A DNA stretch of 64,000 nucleotides, from assembly GCA_018389105.1 (NCBI GenBank), contig JACATO010000095.1, positions 186,001-250,000 on the forward strand, given 5' to 3'. The notes beneath the pieces are model-generated. The model did no database searches and was not told where the DNA came from. It saw only the letters and a list, made by a program, of their open reading frames with translations. Below are positions 35,901 to 41,379 of this stretch, piece by piece; the stretch's first letter is position 1; every line of letters starts with the position of its first letter. Position numbers and translations under genes: made by a program. The stretch is from Nautilus pompilius (Eukaryota; Mollusca; Cephalopoda; Nautilida; Nautilidae).

Positions 35901-38275
35901 ATCTGGAAAAGAATATCATGGGAGTCAACAACGATAGGATTCTGGTTTACAGAGTTACTAGAACGAAATGATCAGTTTTCCAGATGGATCTTCACTGGTC
36001 GTCCTGACGTGTTCTGGATGACAGGTTTCTTTAACCCACAAGGTGAGAATTGAAATGTTATCTACTATATCTACATTCCTGACATATTTAATTATCACAT
36101 TATAGAATAATTGAAGGTTGGTTCTTTTTACCTTTTCTCAAAAAGAAAAAAATAAAATAAGAGACTATTTTGGGAGTATTTTTAATTGTCATACCTCTGT
36201 AGTAGTTCTGTGTGGCTAAGGTTTTGTATTTCAACCTGTTGAAACCAGTATATAAAGCTAAAAGCTTGGAAATATCAAATAATGTACTATCTAGTCTGTG
36301 TAAAGAAACTCATTAGTTGAAGACATCTAAAGTGAAGCATTGAGAAGAGATTTTATGGGGATTTTTATTCATCATTTGATATTTTAGATCACTCTAACTT
36401 TTTCTTTTTTGTGTGAAACTGTTTTTTAAAAGTGCAGGCACATTGTTTTGTTAGATAAAATGCATGTTTTTTGTAAACATTTAGGATTATAAAACTTGTT
36501 AGAATGAATGGAATATTTAGAAAGATAAAATGTATATGGAATCTTATAAATGCATGGAGAAAATTGTTCTGACAAAATTTTTTTTGAGAAATTCATACCT
36601 AGTTAATTTAAGACATTAAAATATCACTAGAGAGATATTAGCAGCAGCATTCTAGAACCAATGTAGGGTTAGAAAAACTCTTAATAGAAAAGTCTCTTTT
36701 AAAAATAATGCATTCATAATGTTTTTAATATGGCAGGATTTACAGAAACCAATGAGTGTGATTTGCATGACTCAGCCTGAAACATAATAAAGCAGAATAA
36801 CCATAATTATAAGGAAAATCTGATAGGTAGTAGTATAACAGAGTTTTGTTCTGTAGGTTTCCTCACAGCGATGAGACAGGAAGTGACCCGTGCTCATAAA
36901 GGTTGGGCTTTGGACTCTGTGACACTGCATAATGATGTGCTTAAAGTATTTAAAGAAGATGTTATGGCAGCTCCCAATGTAAGTATGTTAGCTCAGCTGC
37001 AGAAATGCCACTTTATACTTTTATTACAAATTATACTTTACCCTAAGTGTAACTTTAGTCTGTTTTATGTCTCTTAGATATTGTGGTTATAGAAGATAAT
37101 TTAGTTTGAACAGATGTTGCCTGGAAAAGACTTTAGTTACAAGGAGGGGACATTATGGCTTATGCAAAGGTTCTCAGCGAAGAAAAGGAAGTGGCCAACA
37201 ATCTTTTTAACTACACACATTTGCTGATAATTTATTCCTCTTTCTAGCAATTCTATTATTAAAACAGTATCTTCTTATACCTAGCCATGCTATGCTGGAA
37301 TCACAGCCATTTTGTAATTATGACCCCTGGCTAGTAAATTTGTAACTGCAGATAGCTGGAAAAAAGACTTTCTTCTTGTCCACAAACTTAGAAACTCTAA
37401 TTATTTTTAAAACTTTTTTTTCTGATCTCCCCTAAACATTTAAAATTCAAATCTTGTGCATCTATTAATAGGATTAACATTTAGCTTTTTTATACATGGA
37501 CATTGGTCATTAACCACAATGGTGGCCAAATGTGTAGTACCCTGAAGTTCTGGGTTTGATTCCATTAGGATTTAGCTCGGTTTGGTAACCTCCCACAGCC
37601 TGCTTTCTTTTGGTTTTTCTTTATTAGTCTATCAGTTTCTTGGGGATTCCTGTTTTATCCTATAACTAAACAGGGGAGCTCTAGTATGGACTTTCTGCTT
37701 ATTTACCTGCTGCACCCTTGCTTGGTTTTCACTGGAGGAGGCATGAGTGCCAGACTAACCACCTGACCTAATACAAAATGGTGGCTGGTTTCTGTCCTAT
37801 GCACTGCCACTGAAGGGATAACGTGTGTAAGTAGGTAGGTAGGTATACTAGTACAGGATGTTGGCTATGAGGATATTTGCACACAAGTGTTAACAAATGT
37901 TTAATTGTTCAGTTACTAAAGGTTTAGTTTGCTTTATTAATTTGTTGTTGTGAGAAAATTTGCTTATGATATCTACTGTTGTTACAGGAGGGTGTCTACA
38001 TTTTTGGGCTGTATTTAGATGGAGCTGGCTGGGATCGTCGCAACTGCCGTTTAGCAGAATCTGCACCCAAAGTTTTGTTTACTCATTTGCCTGTTGTTTA
38101 TATGTATGCAATCAATTCCATTGCTCCAAAAGACCCTCGCCTTTACCAGTGCCCAGTCTACAAGAAGCCACATCGAACAGATCTGACTTTCATAACAGTC
38201 ATCTTGCTGAGCACTCGACAGAATCCTGATCACTGGATTCTCAGGGGAGTTGCTTCCCTATGTGATATTAAGTAA
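3068..38275 (+). CDS. DNAH5: Axonemal dynein heavy chain, outer arm, DNAH5/DNAH8 type (3' 31 coding exons, gene level)
   Basis: This is the motor heavy chain of ciliary and flagellar outer dynein arms, an AAA+ ATPase that slides doublet microtubules. The 31 exons listed separately join to 4,773 nt, or 1,590 codons and TAA, with continuous frame and GT-AG at every junction. Residues of this fragment: end of AAA4 (1 to about 130), stalk coiled coil 1 (about 130-265), microtubule-binding domain (about 265-320), stalk coiled coil 2 (about 385-480), AAA5 (about 480-670), AAA6 (about 670-1160) and C-terminal domain (about 1160-1590). Vertebrate DNAH5 and DNAH8 have about 4,500-4,700 residues, so roughly two thirds, including AAA1 to AAA3, lies upstream. 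The closest family is DNAH5/DNAH8. From remembered family sequence the last exons look more like DNAH5, but an invertebrate gene may be co-orthologous to both. No frameshift or stop interrupts it, so it looks functional. Confidence 0.97.
3331..3557 (+). CDS. DNAH5: Dynein heavy chain exon b (AAA4 end)
   Basis: Residues 56-131. It contains [20 protein letters not shown] and the [11 protein letters not shown] motif that closes AAA4 and leads into the stalk. It ends two bases into an Arg codon completed by the next exon. Confidence 0.96.
3917..4139 (+). CDS. DNAH5: Dynein heavy chain exon c (stalk coiled coil 1)
   Basis: Residues 131-205. It starts [20 protein letters not shown], the conserved entry to the stalk, then heptad-rich charged helix with [18 protein letters not shown]. 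Donor GTAAAT. Confidence 0.95.
4140..6272 (+). other. Dynein intron containing a reversed SINE-like element
   Basis: A 2.1-kb intron. The only structure recognised is a tRNA-like retroposon at about 5215-5465. A short TCTG repeat lies directly before the acceptor. Confidence 0.7.
5215..5465 (-). repeat. Putative tRNA-derived SINE, reverse orientation
   Basis: On the minus strand, AGTTCAAACC fits a pol III B box, preceded by GCTGTTAGATAGCAG, an A-box-like segment at tRNA-like spacing. The body then runs toward lower coordinates. It is more GC-rich than the intron around it. No target-site duplication was identified, so the ends are approximate. Confidence 0.5.
6273..6449 (+). CDS. DNAH5: Dynein heavy chain exon d (stalk coiled coil 1)
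   Basis: Residues 206-264, phase 0 at both ends. Lys/Glu/Ala-rich helix with [12 protein letters not shown] and [13 protein letters not shown], typical of the ascending stalk. Donor GTATAT. Confidence 0.95.
6450..8227 (+). other. Dynein intron with a deleted mariner copy
   Basis: A 1.8-kb intron carrying a 0.68-kb mariner derivative and a short (AT)n tract at about 8038-8055. Nothing else was recognised. Confidence 0.7.
7265..7941 (-). mobile_element. Internally deleted mariner element (non-autonomous)
   Basis: Flanked by TA dinucleotides (7263-7264, 7942-7943). Ends are imperfect inverted repeats, CAAGGTCTGTCGGAAAAG on the left and the complement of AACAGACCTCG on the right. The minus strand keeps the transposase start region and about 110 codons (for example [11 protein letters not shown] and [18 protein letters not shown]), then jumps straight to the 3' untranslated end TTCCCAGCCTAAG. 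It is the same family as the 1.3-kb copy at 32973-34276, with about 0.6 kb containing the whole catalytic domain removed. Confidence 0.88.
8228..8395 (+). CDS. DNAH5: Dynein heavy chain exon e (microtubule-binding domain)
   Basis: Residues 265-320. It contains [20 protein letters not shown] and [12 protein letters not shown], the conserved start of the microtubule-binding domain at the stalk tip. Phase 0 at both ends; donor GTACAC. Confidence 0.96.
8396..9558 (+). other. Dynein intron, AT-rich
   Basis: About 1.2 kb of AT-rich sequence with no coding or repeat signature recognised. It ends in a polypyrimidine tract and TTTCAG. Confidence 0.6.
9559..9774 (+). CDS. DNAH5: Dynein heavy chain exon f (microtubule-binding domain to stalk)
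   Basis: Residues 321-392. It contains [11 protein letters not shown], then [19 protein letters not shown] and NKEVLPLK, the conserved descent from the microtubule-binding domain into the second coiled coil. Donor GTATGT. Confidence 0.96.
9775..10316 (+). other. Dynein intron
   Basis: A 0.54-kb intron in which no repeat or gene was recognised. Confidence 0.6.
10317..10454 (+). CDS. DNAH5: Dynein heavy chain exon g (stalk coiled coil 2)
   Basis: Residues 393-438. Heptad-rich helix with [19 protein letters not shown], the descending stalk helix. Phase 0; donor GTACGT. Confidence 0.95.
10455..11691 (+). other. Dynein intron
   Basis: A 1.2-kb intron. No recognised repeat, apart from short trinucleotide runs (ACT/ATT) around 11280-11330. 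Confidence 0.55.
11692..11819 (+). CDS. DNAH5: Dynein heavy chain exon h (stalk end, AAA5 entry)
   Basis: Residues 439-481. It contains [20 protein letters not shown], the conserved return to the ring, and ends two bases into an Arg codon. The donor GTATGG is followed within 5 bases by a long CT/CA microsatellite. Confidence 0.95.
11826..11892 (+). repeat. (CT)n(CA)n microsatellite beside a splice donor
   Basis: About 15 bp of CT repeats followed by about 50 bp of perfect CA repeats. It begins six bases downstream of the donor of the preceding dynein exon. No unrelated bases separate the two motifs. Confidence 0.97.
11893..12746 (+). other. Remainder of dynein intron
   Basis: No gene or repeat recognised beyond the microsatellite at its 5' end. 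It ends in TTTTTCAG. Confidence 0.55.
12747..12915 (+). CDS. DNAH5: Dynein heavy chain exon i (AAA5)
   Basis: Residues 481-537. It contains [20 protein letters not shown], the conserved start of AAA5, and [10 protein letters not shown]. It completes the split Arg codon. Donor GTGAGT. Confidence 0.96.
12916..13550 (+). other. Dynein intron
   Basis: A 0.64-kb T-rich intron ending in a 17-base T run before AG. Nothing else recognised. Confidence 0.6.
13551..13706 (+). CDS. DNAH5: Dynein heavy chain exon j (AAA5)
   Basis: Residues 538-589. It contains [18 protein letters not shown] and [18 protein letters not shown], among the most conserved outer-arm heavy-chain segments. Donor GTTTTA is a weak GT donor, but frame and homology support it. 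Confidence 0.96.
13707..15998 (+). other. Dynein intron with a GC-rich retroposon
   Basis: A 2.3-kb intron. It holds the insertion with target-site duplication at 14579-14847. The 1.1 kb after it contains only short open frames without recognisable motifs. Confidence 0.65.
14567..14859. mobile_element. GC-rich retroposon-like insertion with 12-bp target-site duplication
   Basis: The 12-mer AAGATCAAAGTG occurs at 14567-14578 and again at 14848-14859. The 269 bp between is clearly more GC-rich than the surrounding intron and ends in a CA-rich tail (CACACACC, CACGCACACACC). A duplicated insertion site of this length with an internal composition change suggests target-primed retroposition, such as a SINE or a processed RNA copy. 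GGATTCGGCC near 14758 is only loosely B-box-like, so the parent RNA is unclear. Confidence 0.65.
15999..16154 (+). CDS. DNAH5: Dynein heavy chain exon k (AAA5)
   Basis: Residues 590-641. It contains [20 protein letters not shown] and [18 protein letters not shown], conserved in AAA5. Phase 0; donor GTGAGT. Confidence 0.96.
16155..17075 (+). other. Dynein intron with a foldback repeat
   Basis: A 0.9-kb intron. A short inverted repeat lies at about 16594-16740. The rest is AT-rich and unremarkable. Confidence 0.6.
16594..16740. repeat. Short foldback (MITE-like) repeat, copy 1
   Basis: The left arm GTTACACCACCAATAATCCC pairs imperfectly with the complement of the right arm, which reads GTTATAACACCAGTAATTCC. 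Related arms, with AGTAATT followed by AATTAA, recur near 25785 and 35190 in other dynein introns. This supports an interspersed family rather than chance. Confidence 0.5.
17076..17165 (+). CDS. DNAH5: Dynein heavy chain exon l (AAA5)
   Basis: Residues 642-671, a 30-codon exon with [11 protein letters not shown] and [15 protein letters not shown], the conserved end of AAA5. Donor GTAGGT. Confidence 0.96.
17166..17699 (+). other. Dynein intron
   Basis: A 0.53-kb intron with nothing recognised in it. Confidence 0.6.
17700..17792 (+). CDS. DNAH5: Dynein heavy chain exon m (AAA5-AAA6 linker)
   Basis: Residues 672-702 with [20 protein letters not shown], the conserved helix linking AAA5 to AAA6. 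Phase 0; donor GTACAC. Confidence 0.96.
17976..18080 (+). CDS. DNAH5: Dynein heavy chain exon n (AAA5-AAA6 linker helix)
   Basis: Residues 703-737 with [20 protein letters not shown], a near-invariant motif in axonemal heavy chains. Donor GTCGGT. Confidence 0.96.
18461..18599 (+). CDS. DNAH5: Dynein heavy chain exon o (AAA6 entry)
   Basis: Residues 738-784 with [14 protein letters not shown] and [13 protein letters not shown]. It ends one base into a Val codon. Donor GTAATG. Confidence 0.95.
19100..19214 (+). CDS. DNAH5: Dynein heavy chain exon p (AAA6)
   Basis: Residues 784-822 with [18 protein letters not shown] and [10 protein letters not shown], the conserved AAA6 start. It ends two bases into a Lys codon. 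Donor GTGAGT. Confidence 0.96.
19450..19640 (+). CDS. DNAH5: Dynein heavy chain exon q (AAA6)
   Basis: Residues 822-886 with [17 protein letters not shown] and [20 protein letters not shown]. It ends one base into a Gly codon. Donor GTTTGT. Confidence 0.96.
19641..21784 (+). other. Dynein intron, largely featureless
   Basis: A 2.1-kb intron. Around 20100-20350 there is weak resemblance to the middle of a Tc1/mariner transposase ([13 protein letters not shown] in one frame), too eroded to call. A short (AT)n plus T run lies near 20733-20762. Confidence 0.5.
21785..21906 (+). CDS. DNAH5: Dynein heavy chain exon r (AAA6)
   Basis: Residues 886-926 with [18 protein letters not shown] and [10 protein letters not shown]. 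It completes the split Gly codon. Donor GTGGGT. Confidence 0.96.
21907..22686 (+). other. Dynein intron
   Basis: A 0.78-kb intron. The segment near 22327-22340 (ACCAATCCAGATTAAGTC) resembles one at 45288-45303 and may be part of a dispersed repeat tail. Confidence 0.5.
22687..22805 (+). CDS. DNAH5: Dynein heavy chain exon s (AAA6)
   Basis: Residues 927-966 with [20 protein letters not shown] and FRKLLLIR. It ends inside the Arg codon of the conserved LLLIRSWCPDR. Donor GTACAT. Confidence 0.96.
22806..23870 (+). other. Dynein intron with a small (TA)n(TG)n tract
   Basis: A 1.1-kb intron. A microsatellite lies at about 23757-23783. No mobile element recognised. Confidence 0.6.
23871..24073 (+). 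CDS. DNAH5: Dynein heavy chain exon t (AAA6)
   Basis: Residues 966-1034 with [15 protein letters not shown] and [19 protein letters not shown], conserved late AAA6 motifs. It ends one base into a Glu codon. Donor GTATAC. Confidence 0.97.
24074..24796 (+). other. Dynein intron with an exact 74-bp tandem duplication
   Basis: A 0.72-kb intron whose 3' part carries the duplication at 24554-24708. The rest is AT-rich and unremarkable. Confidence 0.7.
24554..24708 (+). repeat. Tandem duplication, 74-bp unit, about 2.1 copies
   Basis: The unit beginning AACTGGTGTTGAGTTTTTG occurs at 24554-24627 and again, without a difference that I can see, at 24628-24701, followed by seven bases of a third copy. 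Identity between copies implies a recent duplication or an assembly artefact. Confidence 0.97.
24797..24870 (+). CDS. DNAH5: Dynein heavy chain exon u (AAA6)
   Basis: Residues 1034-1058, a short exon with [15 protein letters not shown], a signature of late AAA6. Acceptor CTTAG, donor GTATGC. Confidence 0.96.
24871..26249 (+). other. Dynein intron with a second copy of the foldback repeat
   Basis: A 1.4-kb intron with a short (TG)n at about 25177-25190 and a foldback-family copy near 25785. No gene recognised. Confidence 0.55.
25785..25900. repeat. Short foldback repeat, copy 2
   Basis: It shares GTTGTTACA, then CCAGTAATTCCCAATTAAG, with copy 1 at 16594-16740. The second arm is degraded (AACACTTATTCCTGG). 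Boundaries are approximate. Confidence 0.45.
26250..26402 (+). CDS. DNAH5: Dynein heavy chain exon v (AAA6)
   Basis: Residues 1059-1109 with [20 protein letters not shown], the hallmark HLG-containing motif, and [10 protein letters not shown]. Phase 0; donor GTTAGT. Confidence 0.97.
26403..26991 (+). other. Dynein intron
   Basis: A 0.59-kb AT-rich intron with nothing recognised. Confidence 0.6.
26992..27147 (+). CDS. DNAH5: Dynein heavy chain exon w (AAA6 end)
   Basis: Residues 1110-1161 with [20 protein letters not shown] and [16 protein letters not shown]. The frame is open upstream of the acceptor, but homology starts at SSIKF. Donor GTAAGA. Confidence 0.97.
27148..27982 (+). other. Dynein intron
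   Basis: A 0.83-kb intron without recognised repeats. Confidence 0.6.
27983..28099 (+). CDS. DNAH5: Dynein heavy chain exon x (C-terminal domain)
   Basis: Residues 1162-1200 with [20 protein letters not shown], the conserved start of the C-terminal domain. Donor GTACAT. Confidence 0.97.
28603..30236 (+). mobile_element. Tc1-like transposon with IR/DR ends, nearly intact but frameshifted
   Basis: Flanked by TA (28601-28602 and 30237-30238). Ends are CAGTGCCGGACAAAAGAG and its near complement CTCTTGTCTGGCACTG. Each end carries two copies of a GACAAAAGAGTTGGGACA-like repeat: outer at 28611-28628 and 30211-30228, inner at 28806-28823 and 30011-30028. The spacing is nearly symmetric, within inverted arms of about 230 bp. 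This is the IR/DR design known from elements such as Sleeping Beauty. The single transposase gene lies between. Well-preserved ends suggest a fairly recent insertion into the dynein intron. Confidence 0.92.
28931..29937 (+). pseudogene. Tc1-like transposase of the IR/DR element, broken
   Basis: It encodes a cut-and-paste DDE transposase. The first open part (28931-29602, 223 codons) has a paired helix-turn-helix N-terminus ([20 protein letters not shown], then [10 protein letters not shown]), a GRPQK motif between the two DNA-binding subdomains, and [14 protein letters not shown]. The first catalytic Asp of the usual FSDE motif is Asn here. After a frameshift near 29580 the code continues in another frame past QHD, the second catalytic Asp. 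A further shift then leads to [17 protein letters not shown] with the final Glu. The end is GYATHY and a stop at 29935-29937. At least two frameshifts and the Asp-to-Asn change make it inactive. Confidence 0.88.
30362..30463 (+). CDS. DNAH5: Dynein heavy chain exon y (C-terminal domain)
   Basis: Residues 1201-1234 with [20 protein letters not shown] and [14 protein letters not shown], highly conserved. Donor GTAAAT. Confidence 0.97.
30646..30806 (+). CDS. DNAH5: Dynein heavy chain exon z (C-terminal domain)
   Basis: Residues 1235-1288 with [18 protein letters not shown] and [13 protein letters not shown]. It ends two bases into a Thr codon. Donor GTAAGG. Confidence 0.96.
30807..31670 (+). 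other. Dynein intron with an (ATT)n microsatellite
   Basis: A 0.86-kb intron with a long trinucleotide tract. Nothing else recognised. Confidence 0.7.
31151..31209 (+). repeat. (ATT)n microsatellite
   Basis: Nearly perfect TTA/ATT repeats for about 57 bp in a dynein intron. Confidence 0.97.
31671..31827 (+). CDS. DNAH5: Dynein heavy chain exon aa (C-terminal domain)
   Basis: Residues 1288-1340 with [20 protein letters not shown], a GGTGETRE turn and [12 protein letters not shown], typical of DNAH5/DNAH8. Donor GTAAGT. Confidence 0.96.
31828..32614 (+). other. Dynein intron
   Basis: A 0.79-kb intron with nothing recognised. Confidence 0.6.
32615..32767 (+). CDS. DNAH5: Dynein heavy chain exon bb (C-terminal domain)
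   Basis: Residues 1341-1391 with [15 protein letters not shown] and [13 protein letters not shown], among the most conserved C-terminal motifs. Donor GTAAGT. Confidence 0.97.
32856..32959 (+). repeat. Compound microsatellite (CA)n(CT)n(CAGA)n
   Basis: CA repeats, then about 53 bp of perfect CT repeats, then four to five CAGA units. It ends about 14 bp before the mariner end. Confidence 0.97.
32973..34276 (+). mobile_element. Near full-length mariner transposon
   Basis: About 1.3 kb, the usual mariner length. The right end reads TTTTCGACAGACCTCG followed by TA (34277-34278). The left end begins TGAGGTCTATCTAAAAAG, an imperfect inverse of it. The left TA target is not intact because the adjoining sequence is repeat-derived. 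It is the same family as the deleted copy at 7265-7941 and lies in the opposite orientation within the same gene. Confidence 0.9.
33161..34205 (+). pseudogene. Mariner transposase (DD34D type), frameshifted
   Basis: It encodes a mariner transposase of about 345 codons across two frames. The N-terminal helix-turn-helix part has [18 protein letters not shown] and [11 protein letters not shown], then GRPS-like RRLSIRR, and [13 protein letters not shown]. The first catalytic position reads ITGNETW instead of the usual TGDE, so the Asp is lost. After a one-base shift near 33700 the second half has [21 protein letters not shown] (second Asp) and [14 protein letters not shown] (third Asp), ending FEGD and a stop at 34203-34205. 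The frameshift and the Asp-to-Asn change argue against activity. Confidence 0.9.
35188..35300. repeat. Short foldback repeat, copy 3
   Basis: It shares TTGTTACGACACTAGTAATT, then CTAATTAAATGTA, with the copies at 16594 and 25785. It lies in the intron between the last C-terminal-domain exons. Ends are uncertain. Confidence 0.45.
35853..36042 (+). CDS. DNAH5: Dynein heavy chain exon cc (C-terminal domain)
   Basis: Residues 1392-1455 with [35 protein letters not shown] and [11 protein letters not shown]. It ends one base into a Gly codon. Donor GTGAGA. Confidence 0.97.
36043..36856 (+). other. Dynein intron
   Basis: A 0.81-kb AT-rich intron with nothing recognised. Confidence 0.6.
36857..36978 (+). 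CDS. DNAH5: Dynein heavy chain exon dd (C-terminal domain)
   Basis: Residues 1455-1495 with [20 protein letters not shown]. It ends in phase 0 after APN. Donor GTAAGT. Confidence 0.97.
36979..37987 (+). other. Last dynein intron, with a SINE
   Basis: A 1.0-kb intron with a tRNA-like retroposon at about 37519-37845. The rest is unremarkable. Confidence 0.65.
37519..37845 (+). repeat. tRNA-derived SINE with GTAG-repeat tail
   Basis: TGGCCAAATGTGTAGTACC resembles a tRNA D-arm/A box, and GGGTTTGATTCC fits the pol III B box at the expected distance. A body of about 270 bp follows. It ends in a simple tail GTAGGTAGGTAGGTA (37831-37845), as SINE tails often do. No target-site duplication was found. 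Confidence 0.65.
37988..38275 (+). CDS. DNAH5: Dynein heavy chain last exon (C-terminal domain and stop)
   Basis: Residues 1496-1590 and the TAA stop at 38273-38275. It begins [20 protein letters not shown], contains [15 protein letters not shown] and ends [15 protein letters not shown], the expected outer-arm heavy-chain C-terminus. Confidence 0.98.
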   Translation, partial: EGVYIFGLYLDGAGWDRRNCRLAESAPKVLFTHLPVVYMYAINSIAPKDPRLYQCPVYKKPHRTDLTFITVILLSTRQNPDHWILRGVASLCDIK

Positions 38276-38427
38276 AATGTTCACAATACTGTTTGCTTCT
38301 CTTTCCCATATTCATTTATATATTGTCTATTTAGTGTTCACAAATTATCTGTGACAGTCTTCTTTATGCAGCACATTATTAAGGAATACTTTTGATTGGC
38401 GTTATGTACTTTACACATCATCATCAT

Positions 38428-38433
38428 AATAAA
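38428..38433 (+). promoter_or_regulatory. Candidate polyadenylation signal of the dynein gene
   Basis: AATAAA about 150 nt after the stop codon, in an AT-rich 3' region. It is the first canonical hexamer after the stop, but such motifs are common by chance in DNA this AT-rich. Confidence 0.4.
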
Positions 38434-39581
38434 AAAATTTGCAATTTTGCTTGGTTGTTTAATGGCTCATGAAGTCAGCTAGCTACTGTTAAAACAATAC
38501 ATTCACAATTTATCACTTTTTTGCTTCTTTTTAATCAATCATTGTTGACAAGAAAATGGATGGCAACACACACTTCATCATTTAGCGACATTTAAACAGT
38601 TTTCTTTTTTTTTTTTCGGTCAGTAACAGTGGATAAGAAAATAAGAAATCTCTTCAGTAACATAAAGTGTATTATCTTTTGACAAACAATTATCAGGGTT
38701 TAGTAAAAGATGTAAAAACAACTTTTATAAATACAGATAAAATACACTTACTAAAAAAATTATAAAAATTCTGTCTGATCAATATCCTTCCTTCTGCTTT
38801 ATTAATGTTCCATTATTTGTCTTAGCTTTTTTGGCATGTGGAAAATCAGTACATTAGTGTTTAGTTACATCAGTTTAAGTATATATTTAAAAAGCAGCTA
38901 AATTTTTAGGAGGGCATGTAACTTTAAACAAGCATTCTTTTGATCGAAAATCTAAGTTAATTTCTAGAGGGTCATTTGTGAATCTGCAACAAGACTGAAT
39001 TAAAAAGGTACAATCATAAAAATAGTTTTGAAGACTGACAAGTGCTGTCACAAATGGTCTTTAACAATGACAATGCAATATAAAAAATTACTCAGTTCTA
39101 GCTGCAGTCATTCTGTGAACAAATCTCTAAGTACCACTTCAAAAGCATCAGTAATGCTAAGACTTTGTTGTTCTTATAGAAGAAATAATTTTGTTTGTGT
39201 TTTTTACTGTTTTCAACATTTTTTTACAATGACTAAGCCCATCTACAAACAGTAATTACATCTTTTATAAATAGCAGTTTTTCTACATAAGAAAATGTTC
39301 AAATTTCATTTTCTGAACTGAAACAATATTCAAAATTATATATTAAGTAGGTAGATGATTCTATTTTGTAAACTTCAGTAGTGCACTCTCCTTCACAATT
39401 CAACACCTGATTGTAGTAATAAATCAGTATCATATCCAATGCTTTGTCTATACTTATCTACTGAAAGATAAAAAAAAAAGAAAACTACTTTACTTTATAC
39501 AAATACTATTCAAAATATAGATTCTTTATTTTTTCAAATCCCCAAGCTCAAAAATAGTTGATTTGAGTAGTAGTTTATATA
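38434..39581. other. AT-rich stretch after the dynein gene
   Basis: Probably 3' untranslated and intergenic DNA. No coding signature or clear repeat seen. Confidence 0.5.
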
Positions 39582-40348
39582 CGGAGTATCCCAAAAAGAT
39601 TCACATGCTACCATACAAAGGAATTTTGAGTCTCATTGTTAAGCTGTTTCATTCAGAAGCTCTCAGATGATGGTAACAATACAATAGCATACATACCCTT
39701 GACATGTTTCCAGTGTCAGCTATGAGATCCTTTGATCACATAAGCAGATAATGTCATGCTAGAACTTGAGGATGTTGCTCAATTGCAAGATGTATTCAAA
39801 GCCAAAGTGTGTCATACAAGACATGTAAAGAGGACACTACAGGTGTGCTGGCTGAATTCAGATACCACAAAAATCCCCAACTGTACTCATCAGTCTGCTT
39901 CAAGCAAGTCAAATGATACCAATTGAAAACTACATTCCACAACTGTTATAAGCATTGAATGAAGATCCAGATCAGAGGTGTGAATTCTGCAAGTAGATTT
40001 TAAACATTTTGCACTAGAATCCAACCTTTGTCAACATGATTGTGTGGTCAGATGAGATGGAGTTTAGATTGAATGGAAATATGAAGAGACAGCTGTGTGT
40101 AGTGGGATACTGAGAACTCTTGTCAAGTAAGAGGTAAGCCTGCCAGCCATCACTATGGGGAGAGACACCTCTCCACTCTGTCTTATTGGGTCATTCTCTG
40201 TCAATGATGCTCAACAGTTGGTCTTATGAAAATGTACTGCAGTGTATCGTTCTGTTGTCACATGCTGCAATGCAAAAATTTTTATCAGCAATATGTTTTT
40301 GTTTACTATACTAAAAAAAAAGTGTATACATCATTTTGGGGCACCATG
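39582..40348 (+). mobile_element. Decayed Tc1/mariner-superfamily element
   Basis: Flanked by TA (39580-39581 and 40349-40350). Ends are similar in inverse orientation: CGGAGTATCCCAAAAAGAT and the complement of TCATTTTGGGGCACCATG. Inside, one frame reads NEDPDQRCEFC across stops and VNMIVWSDEMEFRLNGN, resembling the region around the first catalytic Asp of this transposase superfamily. At 0.77 kb with many stops it is a deleted, inactive copy. Confidence 0.6.
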
Positions 40349-40350
40349 TA

Positions 40351-41379
40351 TTCTATTGCTGCACCCAAATTTTTAACTGAGGGTGATGCAAGTTGAAAAC
40401 AGTTTATTATGCCACTGACAAGTGTAACTTCAAAGTGTCTCATTTCTAGTAAGTTGTCACACAATGGTAAAGTCTAGCATTGGAATTTAAACTTGCTGAA
40501 GTTTCCTAACATTGTTAGTTGCACTTTAAAATGTCACTTAGATTTTTTTTATATTTTCAAATGACTGAAAAATATGTTTACTTGACTTATTAAAGGAGGC
40601 ATTGTGTGCAAGGCTACCAGGGAAATGAAGTAAATACATTTTCTTAACTGATTCATGGTATCACTATTAATCGCCACCACTAAGATGAACTTTTCAAACT
40701 ATCTGTCTAGACTCACACACCTTAACCTTTTAAAATCAATAAGTTGTTTTTCTCTCTCTCAAAAATAAAGTATTTGAGATATTCACTTTATTGAGCAAAC
40801 ATTTTGTGCTACTGATGTCAGCATTAAGAAAGATGTTTGATCATGCTATGGCAAAGGTTCCTTTTAAATGCAATTAATTTACCCCTGTCAAAGCAATGAC
40901 TTAATCATTTAGATTTCTTCATCATCTGTCATGGATTCAATTTATCAAGCAAATGGAACCTACTTAAAACAAATAAATATTTATCTGCCTCATTACTGCT
41001 CAACTAAACACAACATTTTTCTTTGGCAACTGTCGAGTCGGGTATACTGCCCATAATTAACAGCTATTTTGATTTTAGATACCAGACAAGAATCCATCTC
41101 ATAACTTATACAAGTGTGTACAATGCACCAGAAGAAAGAATAATGTTAGACATTTTAATGGTATATACTTTTTTTTGTTGTTTACTGCTGCCGCTGATAT
41201 AGTACATGCACAAGAGGGCCGATTAATTCTTGTTAATACTATCAGCAAACCAAAATTATTTTAGACAATTTTTAATTTGATTCACACAGGTTCCCCTTCC
41301 CTTTTGTTAGCTTTATGGGAAATCTGTCCTTTAACTTTTGGGCTACAACTTAGTAGCGAATTTGTTATAAACACCTGTG
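40351..41379. other. AT-rich intergenic stretch
   Basis: No gene, tRNA or recognised repeat. Confidence 0.5.
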
